A DNA stretch of 64,000 nt, taken from positions 1,853,946 to 1,917,945 of the forward strand of contig NC_008618.1 of the NCBI RefSeq assembly GCF_000010425.1. The letters are read 5' to 3'. Positions 57,955 to 64,000 of the stretch are shown here, one piece after another. Origin of the DNA: Bifidobacterium adolescentis ATCC 15703 (GTDB lineage Bacteria > Actinomycetota > Actinomycetes > Actinomycetales > Bifidobacteriaceae). A program made the translations under genes and the position numbers. Positions within the stretch are counted from its first letter, which is position 1. Each line of letters begins with the position of its first letter. The notes under the pieces were generated by a model. The model searched no databases. It saw nothing but the letters and a program-made list of their open reading frames with translations, and had not been told where the DNA came from.

Positions 57955-60132
57955 TCACTGGCAGTTGAACTGGTACAACGCCCAGCCCTTCGCATATGAA
58001 GCCATATTCGAATAATCCTGAACCTTGCGCATCGTGCCATCTTTGGCGTACTGGTCGATCAGCTTTTGATCGTGGAACGTGTCGTACTGCTGCTTGAACG
58101 TGAACATCTGCAGGCTCGGCGCCTGGCCACCCATGCTCAGGAAGTATGCATCGCCATCCGCGCTCAGCGGGCAGACGGTATTCGTCAGCACCTTGCCGTC
58201 GCCCGACGCGAACGCATTCTCCGTCTGACCGAAAATCGCACCATTCTTCTCGGCCTTCGCGTTGTAAATCGGGAACAGCATATCCGCGCCGTACATCGCC
58301 GTCGCATACATGGAACCGTTCAGCGGATCGGAAACCACCACCGAATCGGTACCAGTCTCCTTCACCACCTTCTTGAGAATCTTCTCCTTCGTGGCAGTGA
58401 GCTGCTCGTCCGGCCGCGCATCGTCAATCGTCATATTCGCATAGACGGCATCCGACAGGGCGGAACGAACAGTATTGCCGAATTGGCAGGAAATGGCGAG
58501 CGCCGCAAGCAGAACAATCGCAATGATTTTCGTGACGTTCGGCAGACGGCCGGCACGCAACAATACGACGGCGGCGAAGACGATCAGCGGCAGCACGCCG
58601 AACGGAATCATGGTAAGCGGTCGGGTTTCGGCGCGATACCAGGCGGCGGCCACGATGTTGGGGAACCAGCCAGTCAGCGCGGTCGAGCAGACGTAGACAA
58701 GACCGACCAGGAAGAAGGCCAGCAGAATGGCGATCGCGTCGCGGCGGAGTTGCGAGGCGTCGGAACGTGGAGTGCGGTAGCTGACGGAAGTCTTGCGATT
58801 CCTACGATCGGCAGGCATAGCCGCAAAATCGGCAACCTGTTCGTGCGGTTGCGCTGACGTGCTATCGGATGCACGGTCAATCGCAGAAGCGCCGGGCACA
58901 GTAGCGGAATCGGCGCGATTGGCGGCGAACCATTGCGGGCGGATGATGGCTGCGACGGTGACGGCAAACGCGATCAGCACGATTGCGGCCATGAACCAGC
59001 CTTGCACGCCGCCGATATTGTCGGTGACGTAGATTTTGAGCGCTTCGGGCACCGTGCGGTTCGGAACGAAGGTGTGGAACCAGCTGGCGGGATTGAAGTA
59101 GCGGTCCGATTTGTAGCTGGACATCATGTATACGAGGAACACGGCGGCGCCGAGAACCACTACGCCAGCAAGGCCTGCGATGGCTTTCCACGGCAGTCGC
59201 GTCAGTACGAAGGGGGCCATGAGCAGGAGCCAGGTGAACACGATGCGCGGATGGGCGAACATGCAGACGCCGGCAGTGACGAAGAACCATATGATCCATT
59301 TGACGAGGTGTTCGCGGGTGGCGAGCGCGTCGAGCAGGCGAAGTGTGGCGTACAGCCAGAACGGCAGAAGCGTGGCGGCCAGGCCGAAGGCGATCAGCGG
59401 ACCGGAAGCCAGCATTTGGAAGGGGTGCGAGGCGGAAGCGACGGCGAGCGGGGGGATGATGAGCGCGAGTATCGCGGGGAATAGCGGAACTACGACAGAC
59501 GCGACATTGCGGGCCGAGGACTTTCGTGCGTTCGCAAATCGGGGGGAGCATACGGATTGTGCCGAATGCGACAGGCGACGCGTGAAATAGGAAGCGTACA
59601 GCTGAATCGCAATCGGCCAAACCAAGCCGGATGTGGCCAGCCAGACCGTGTTGAACGCGACGTAAATCGACAGATTGACGCCGAACAAGCTGGCGAGCTT
59701 AATCATGCCGGCTGCAAGCAGATGGAACAACGGCGGATAGTATCCGTCGTTCGGCCACAGGTGGGTGGCCGCGCCGACGCCTTCGCCGAGGATCTTGCGG
59801 ATGAAGTAATAGTGCGCGGGCGCGTCGATTTCGTGCAATGGGTTCGTCCAAGCGGCGGAACCGTGCGGAAACCAGGCCCATACGATCGCAGCGGCGAGCG
59901 CGACGCCGATGGCGGAACAGACCGGCAGTGCGATGCGGGATAAGCGGGGAACGGCGGAATCGCAAGGCAAAGGCAAAGTATCGTTCGTCGTCTTGCTTGA
60001 TATCTTGTCCGTCGTTTTAGCCGTCGTTTCGTCTGTCGTCTTGCTTGCGGCGACTGCGCTGTCGGCTTCATCGACTGCGTCGTCGGCCGCTGTGGGAATC
60101 GTATTGTCTGTGCTGTGCTGCTTCATCGCCAT
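57955..60132 (-). CDS. Large multi-pass membrane protein, DUF6541-like
   Basis: About 725 residues. A Thr/Lys/Asp-rich cytosolic N terminus (about 1-60) precedes about 12 transmembrane helices. The first external loop NPLHEIDAPAHYYFIRKILG followed by YYPPLFHLLAAGMIKLASLF resembles GT-C enzymes with an acidic residue in loop 1, and the family is close to actinobacterial DUF6541 proteins. The C-terminal about 180 residues form an extracytoplasmic domain (SVVVSDPLNGSMYATAMYGA). This suggests an envelope glycosyltransferase using a lipid-linked donor, but no catalytic proof exists. ATG at 60132 (MAMKQHS) is chosen since upstream codons in the 60333 frame look non-coding; ATG 60126 is an alternative. 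Monocistronic; lies upstream of the rRNA operon on the same strand. Confidence 0.75.
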   Translation of the reverse strand: MAMKQHSTDNTIPTAADDAVDEADSAVAASKTTDETTAKTTDKISSKTTNDTLPLPCDSAVPRLSRIALPVCSAIGVALAAAIVWAWFPHGSAAWTNPLHEIDAPAHYYFIRKILGEGVGAATHLWPNDGYYPPLFHLLAAGMIKLASLFGVNLSIYVAFNTVWLATSGLVWPIAIQLYASYFTRRLSHSAQSVCSPRFANARKSSARNVASVVVPLFPAILALIIPPLAVASASHPFQMLASGPLIAFGLAATLLPFWLYATLRLLDALATREHLVKWIIWFFVTAGVCMFAHPRIVFTWLLLMAPFVLTRLPWKAIAGLAGVVVLGAAVFLVYMMSSYKSDRYFNPASWFHTFVPNRTVPEALKIYVTDNIGGVQGWFMAAIVLIAFAVTVAAIIRPQWFAANRADSATVPGASAIDRASDSTSAQPHEQVADFAAMPADRRNRKTSVSYRTPRSDASQLRRDAIAILLAFFLVGLVYVCSTALTGWFPNIVAAAWYRAETRPLTMIPFGVLPLIVFAAVVLLRAGRLPNVTKIIAIVLLAALAISCQFGNTVRSALSDAVYANMTIDDARPDEQLTATKEKILKKVVKETGTDSVVVSDPLNGSMYATAMYGADMLFPIYNAKAEKNGAIFGQTENAFASGDGKVLTNTVCPLSADGDAYFLSMGGQAPSLQMFTFKQQYDTFHDQKLIDQYAKDGTMRKVQDYSNMASYAKGWALYQFNCQ

Positions 60133-60558
60133 CCATCGTAGCCGAAGCCGCGAAAGCAAGCCACAAATCGCAATCGCACCTGCATTTTGTAATCCAAAAC
60201 TGGACCGTGCGGCAACAAAAGCTGGAAAGGCATCTAAAAACGGATGGAACATGCGCGGGATGGGCGCAAGACGGACGCGGAACGCGGGAAGAATAGGCGG
60301 ACGTAGAGCGGAGACGAGCGCGAGCAGGAACAAAATCGCCGCTTATCCAACCTTCGATTTTCAGGAAGTATTCAGACTTCACACAGAGGTATAACAGTGT
60401 TGCGCAAGAAAACAATCACGTTGGATGGGCAGGATGATTGCACGGGGCGCATTGCGCTGTGAGCGTACTCGCTGTCGTTGCTTGACTGTGTGCGTCCCGG
60501 CCAACGCTGGCGTCGGCATGCGTCGACGCGTAACTACAGAGAACTGGAGAAGTACCGC
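60133..60558. other. Divergent intergenic region
   Basis: Lies between the minus-strand membrane protein and the plus-strand FtsX-like gene. Long frames here are unsupported. The plus-strand gene has a GGAGAAG site at its ATG. Confidence 0.5.
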
Positions 60559-61959
60559 ATGTTCGTTCTCAAGAACGCATGGGCTGCGCTCGGTCGCGTC
60601 AAATGGCGTACCGCGCTGACGGCTTTGCTTGCACTGCTGGTGTCGTTCTCAGCCGCCGTGGATCTGGCGGTGCTGAGGGCAGATGACAAGGCGAATAACG
60701 AAACATACCAATCGCAGAAAGCTTCGGCGGTAATTCGGCCGAGCGCGAAAGTCACTGCGAAACGCGACGGCGCGGACTCCAATTACACCGCCAATTACAT
60801 GACGTGGGACATGTACACCAAGTACGCGGAAGCGGTGCAGAAGAACAACTTGACGTTCGAATACACGCTCGCCACGTCGGTGCCGGTGCGCGCCAGCAAG
60901 TCGCTGCAGGCGATCGCGGCGAAAAGAGACACGAGCGAGGACAAGACCGGCGGCAACCTGACGTTGCAAGCCTTCTACACGAACGATGCGGCGAAAATCA
61001 ACGACTACGGCACGTTCAAAGTGGTCAAGGGCAAGCAGCTGAACTACAAGACGGCCAACGACGGCGTGCTGGTCTCTCAGGCAGTGGCCAAGAAGAATAA
61101 TCTCAAAGTGGGCGACAAGGTGACCGTCGGCAATCCGACGAAGGCTTCCGAAACCTACAAATTCACCGTGCGCGGCATCTACGAGTACACCGGCGAGACG
61201 CCGGCCGGATACGGTTCCGACGCGAAATACGCGAAAGACAACCGCGAGAACGTGGTGTACACGTCGTACATCAACTTCGCGCAAAGCGGTCTGGATGTGG
61301 CCGGCACCAAGGGCTGGGCCATCCCGAACCTCAACATCATCTTCACGCTGACCGATTCGGCCACATACAACAAGTTCGTGCGACTGGTGACAAAGGCCAA
61401 GCTGGACACGTCGAAGTTCACGATCTCATCGCCGTCGCTTGATGCGTACAAGAAGCGCATCGCACCGCTGGACGCCGCCGCCAAGGCCGCGCGCACGGCG
61501 TTGTTGGCGACCCTGATCGTCGGCGGGCTCGCGCTGCTGGCATTGGTGCTGTGGGCCGCGATCGGTGGACGCCGTGACGAAATCGGCATGGCGATGGTTT
61601 CCGGCGTCACCAAGGGACGTTTGGGATGGCAATTCATGCTGGAAACGTTCATGATGACCGTTCCAGGCTGGGCAATCGGATTGATTGCCGGCGCGCTGCT
61701 GGCCAAGCCGCTTGGCACCGCATGGGCCGGTGGACAGGCTGTGGCCATCACATCCGCATCCGTGTGGAACATGATCTGGTACGGACTGGGCGCCTGCCTG
61801 GTTCTGGGCATCATCGCGTTCATGCGCGTGGGATTCTTCGATTTGGGTCAGCTGTTCGCAGGCCGTTCTGACGATTCGAACGAATCTGCCGAAGCGAAGA
61901 ACGCAGACGAGCCGGAGGAAACAGTCGAGTCGACGGAACGTACGGAGGTGAACGCATGA
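60559..61959 (+). CDS. FtsX-like ABC permease
   Basis: A 466-residue membrane protein of the MacB/FtsX type. TM1 (TALTALLALLVSFSAAVDLAV) near residues 16-36 is followed by a large extracytoplasmic domain (about 40-320). Then come three C-terminal helices: LLATLIVGGLALLALVLWAA, MMTVPGWAIGLIAGALLA, and WYGLGACLVLGIIAFMRV. The loop after TM2 has the FtsX coupling segment GGRRDEIGMAMVSGVTKGRL. The acidic tail ends in EETVESTERTEVNA. ATG at 60559 follows GGAGAAG; the frame is open to 60478. It overlaps the ATPase gene by ATGA. Such pairs move lipoproteins or peptides, or transmit force to hydrolases. Confidence 0.88.
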   Translation: MFVLKNAWAALGRVKWRTALTALLALLVSFSAAVDLAVLRADDKANNETYQSQKASAVIRPSAKVTAKRDGADSNYTANYMTWDMYTKYAEAVQKNNLTFEYTLATSVPVRASKSLQAIAAKRDTSEDKTGGNLTLQAFYTNDAAKINDYGTFKVVKGKQLNYKTANDGVLVSQAVAKKNNLKVGDKVTVGNPTKASETYKFTVRGIYEYTGETPAGYGSDAKYAKDNRENVVYTSYINFAQSGLDVAGTKGWAIPNLNIIFTLTDSATYNKFVRLVTKAKLDTSKFTISSPSLDAYKKRIAPLDAAAKAARTALLATLIVGGLALLALVLWAAIGGRRDEIGMAMVSGVTKGRLGWQFMLETFMMTVPGWAIGLIAGALLAKPLGTAWAGGQAVAITSASVWNMIWYGLGACLVLGIIAFMRVGFFDLGQLFAGRSDDSNESAEAKNADEPEETVESTERTEVNA

Positions 61960-62999
61960 GCGAGAAAGACGTGAAAGACAACGAAACCGAAGCATTGAAC
62001 AACGATGCTGCGGAAAACGCGGACATCGAGGCGGGCGAAACCGATATGGCCACGTCGATCGAATCGGTCGATTTCGCGGTGGTGTATGACGATGGAGGCG
62101 ATTCCATCGCAACCGAATCGGCAGAAAACGCGGAAAATACGGAAGGCATCGCCACGGAAGACAGCGTTGCCAGCGACAACGCGAATCGCGTGAACGAAAC
62201 GCTCGCATTGGGCGCGACCGACGACGAACAGTCGCTCGACCAGCACGAAACCGTACAGGCGGACTCCGCAACCAGCGTGTCATCGCAGATCGACCGCGAA
62301 ATCAAACATCATCGCAAGAAGGACGCATTCTTCTTCAAAGCGAACCCGACATTCGCGCTCGACCATGTGACGGTGCACAACCGCAAAACCGGTCGCAACG
62401 TGCTCAACGACGTTTCCCTGGCGTTCCATGCCGGCGCGACCCACGCGGTGCTGGTGGATGCCGAAGATGTCGAACAGCATCAGGCGCTGGTGGCCACCAT
62501 GGTCGGCATGATGCGGACGACCAGCGGCAACGTGATGCACAAAAGCACGAACCTCGCCGACGCGACACCGGTCGACGTGCTTGGACACCGCATCGGTTTC
62601 ATTCCGCAGCGGTTCGCCGTGCGCGGCGACCTTGACGCGGAAGGCAACGTGTTGTACGCCATGGACGCGTCGAACCGCAATTTCCTGCAGCCCAAGCCGG
62701 TGATTGCGCGCGAGCTGCTCAAGCGCGTGGGATTCGAGGAAGTGACTTCCGGTCTGCCGGTGGGCAAGATGAGTGCGTTGGACCAGCGTCGTGTGGCAAT
62801 CGCGCGTGCGCTGAGCTGCGAGGCGGAGGTGATTATTGCCGACGAGCCGACCGCTGGATTGAACCGTGACGACGCCGCCGTGGTGCTGGGGCTGCTGAAG
62901 AAGGCCAAGCGCGATGAAGATCGTAAGCGTGCGATTATTGTGGTGACCGATAATCCGGAGGTCGCCGATCAGATGGAGCATTGCGCGGAGCTTGAGTAG
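61956..62999 (+). CDS. ABC-transporter ATPase-like protein lacking the Walker A motif
   Basis: 347 residues. An acidic N-terminal extension (about 1-120, rich in Glu/Asp/Asn/Ala) precedes an ABC ATPase fold (about 125-347). Where Walker A (GxxGxGKS/T) should be, the protein reads VLVDAEDVEQHQALV, with no P-loop glycine pattern and no GK(S/T). The Q-loop (IGFIPQRF) is present. The signature is MSALDQRRVAIARAL instead of LSGGQ. Walker B is intact (VIIADEPTAGL). The switch region is VVTDNPEVAD, so the usual His is missing. The start ATG overlaps the FtsX-like stop (ATGA), so the pair is coupled. It may be a pseudo-ATPase or need a canonical partner. A strong terminator follows. Confidence 0.85.
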   Translation: MSEKDVKDNETEALNNDAAENADIEAGETDMATSIESVDFAVVYDDGGDSIATESAENAENTEGIATEDSVASDNANRVNETLALGATDDEQSLDQHETVQADSATSVSSQIDREIKHHRKKDAFFFKANPTFALDHVTVHNRKTGRNVLNDVSLAFHAGATHAVLVDAEDVEQHQALVATMVGMMRTTSGNVMHKSTNLADATPVDVLGHRIGFIPQRFAVRGDLDAEGNVLYAMDASNRNFLQPKPVIARELLKRVGFEEVTSGLPVGKMSALDQRRVAIARALSCEAEVIIADEPTAGLNRDDAAVVLGLLKKAKRDEDRKRAIIVVTDNPEVADQMEHCAELE

Positions 63000-63020
63000 C
63001 GAGCGGCGTTCTGCGAGGCG

Positions 63021-63067
63021 AAAGCCTTGCGGACTGGTGTTGCATGCCAGTCCGCAAGGCTTTTTTC
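63021..63067 (+). terminator. Terminator after FtsX/ABC pair
   Basis: AAGCCTTGCGGACTGG (63022-63037) and CCAGTCCGCAAGGCTT (63047-63062), loop 9 nt, followed by TTTTCG. Perfect 16-bp stem. Confidence 0.96.
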
Positions 63068-63108
63068 GTGCTGGTTCGTTCCGGTTCATTCTGGGCGCAT
63101 GTCATATG

Positions 63109-63533
63109 CGCTATGTGTGGCAGATTCTTTCATCTTTGGAATCTCAAAACCGCTATGTGTGGCAGGTTGTTTGACGCATCGTGAGTTAGAGGGGCGGTTT
63201 TATGCCCCCCCTAATGTATGGCGGGAAAGAGAAGTGCCACAGATAGCGGCTTTCACTTTTCCGTAGATGGAGAATCTGCCACAGATAGCGGTTTTCAGTG
63301 CGCAAAACTCGGGCGGCGGCCAGGCTTCGAGGAATTTTCGGGTGTATCTCGCTTATGAATGGCGGATTTTTCCGCTCGACGCGTGCTATCTCGCTTATAG
63401 ATGGCGGATGGTTTTGCCGCATGAGACTTAGAGGGGATTGAACTTGCCCCCTAACACCTAGTCTTTCTGAGACACCCGCCATTCATAAGCGAGATAGCAT
63501 CCGGCAGACACCGAAATCCGCCATTCATAAGCG
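63109..63533. repeat. Intergenic array of short related repeats in alternating orientation pairs
   Basis: At least eight copies of a 15-16 bp motif. Type A: CGCTATGTGTGGCAG at 63109-63123 and 63151-63165 (plus), and its inverse TGCCACAGATAGCGG at 63235-63249 and 63277-63291. Type B: CGCTTATGAATGGCGG at 63350-63365, CGCTTATAGATGGCGG at 63392-63407 (plus), and CCGCCATTCATAAGCG at 63476-63491 and 63518-63533 (inverse). A and B are variants of one pattern (CGCT, AT, then TGGC(A/G)). In every pair the two copies are exactly 42 nt apart. A degenerate copy, CTAATGTATGGCGG, lies at 63211-63224. No ORF is supported. Function unknown. Confidence 0.9.
63184..63453. repeat. Pair of G4/C5 hairpins with shared arms
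   Basis: GTTAGAGGGG...CCCCCCCTAA (about 63184-63214) and CTTAGAGGGG...CCCCCTAA (about 63427-63454) have the same arms, TTAGAGGGG and CCCCCTAA, with different loops. They lie between the repeat pairs, about 240 nt apart. Confidence 0.7.
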
Positions 63534-63548
63534 AGATAAGTAGGTTCG

Positions 63549-64000
63549 CTACTCGGCGATGCGCATGTGGTACTGCTCGGCGAGCGGTTTGACGTCGAGG
63601 ACGCCGTAGCGTTCCAGAAGGCGCAGCCATTCGCGCTTGTTGCTTTCGCCGAAACGGGCGGCCTTGCGCGTGTAGGCTTCGGCGGTCAGGAACTTCGGCG
63701 GAATCGACTTGCTGTTGTACTTGTCCGCCACCATGACGACCTCCTGCTCGAGGTTCATCGGCACGTAGTCGGCCGGGGGCAACGGCAATCCCTGCGATTC
63801 CACGGTTTCGCGGGTGAGGCCCACACCTGTGTGGTTGCGTGCGAACTGGGCGATCGATTCGTCAACGCCCTCGTTCAGCAAGTATTCGTAGCCTTTGAGC
63901 CCGTGCTGAACATAGTGCGGACCGTCGAATTTGAGCGGTTCGCCGTCGGAACCGTCCTGCTTGAGCAGGAAATACGTGCCGATGTCGTGCAGCAAACCGC
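63549..64000 (-). CDS. HD-domain phosphohydrolase, incomplete at window edge
   Basis: The C-terminal 150 residues of a minus-strand gene that continues past the right end. It starts in view at GLLHDIGTYFLL, an HDIG metal-binding motif, followed by YVQHGLKGYEYLLNEGVD, FARNHTGVGL, and a conserved block EQEVVMVADKYNSKS. This is the HD superfamily of nucleotide or phosphate ester hydrolases. The first His of the HD motif set lies outside the window. No start can be given. Substrate is unknown. Confidence 0.85.
   Translation of the reverse strand, partial: GLLHDIGTYFLLKQDGSDGEPLKFDGPHYVQHGLKGYEYLLNEGVDESIAQFARNHTGVGLTRETVESQGLPLPPADYVPMNLEQEVVMVADKYNSKSIPPKFLTAEAYTRKAARFGESNKREWLRLLERYGVLDVKPLAEQYHMRIAE

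Noticed and set aside
63109-63533. Repeat array considered as CRISPR
   Set aside because: Units are only 15-16 bp, occur in both orientations, spacers are not of repeat-spacer type, and no cas genes are present.

Overview
Organism. The window carries a complete rRNA operon on the minus strand (16S, 23S, 5S) whose sequence reads as Bifidobacterium. High-GC actinobacterial codon use, class C sortase and LAxTG-type cell-wall anchoring, a 16S-23S spacer without tRNA genes and an RmlC-RmlD fusion agree with this. I cannot fix the species from memory. || Layout, 1-22,700 (mostly housekeeping). An incomplete secreted Asp-rich surface protein lies downstream of a class C sortase. They are followed by YggS, a helix-turn-helix protein, GluQRS, a DUF3152 metalloprotease-like protein, an aquaglyceroporin, tRNA-Lys(CTT) and a large zinc-ribbon membrane protein. 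Next come the rpsF-ssb-rpsR-rplI operon and a same-strand nucleoside-salvage series: lacI regulator, nucleoside hydrolase, ribokinase, then prs. Two palindromic operators mark the LacI circuit. Then come a decayed AAA ATPase, an MFS exporter fused to CBS domains and preceded by a possible leader-peptide attenuator, YccF, and small gene remnants. || 22,900-44,400 is a cell-surface polysaccharide locus, visibly AT-richer than its flanks except for two rmlB copies and the RmlC half of the fusion. It holds rmlB (two copies), rmlCD and rmlA (dTDP-L-rhamnose), an RgpF-like rhamnan protein, a Wzm/Wzt ABC exporter, three family 2 glycosyltransferases, two acyltransferase-3 proteins, an epimerase, a multi-pass membrane protein, a DUF2142 membrane protein interrupted by one in-frame stop, and an LtaS/GacH-like phosphoglycerol transferase. 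Together they suggest a rhamnose-rich glycan exported by an ABC system, possibly decorated with glycerol phosphate and acyl groups. || 44,400-50,700 encodes envelope proteins: a GH25 muramidase, a one-pass membrane protein translationally coupled to a sialate-O-acetylesterase-like lipoprotein, a coiled-coil LAQTG-anchored protein, and a disordered protein. tRNA-Ser(GGA) and an uncharacterised DNA-glycosylase-like protein precede the rRNA operon (52,100-57,530). || 57,955-64,000 holds a DUF6541-like membrane protein, an FtsX-like permease coupled to an ABC ATPase that has lost its Walker A motif, an intergenic array of eight or more related 15-16 bp repeats in alternating orientation pairs, and the end of an HD-domain hydrolase. 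|| The most unusual items are the repeat array at 63.1-63.5 kb, the degenerate ATPase, the interrupted DUF2142 gene whose real end overlaps the rmlB start, the glycerol-phosphate/rhamnan gene set, the rmlBCD mosaic, and the candidate leader peptide plus attenuator in front of the MFS-CBS gene. No CRISPR array, prophage or intact insertion sequence was found.
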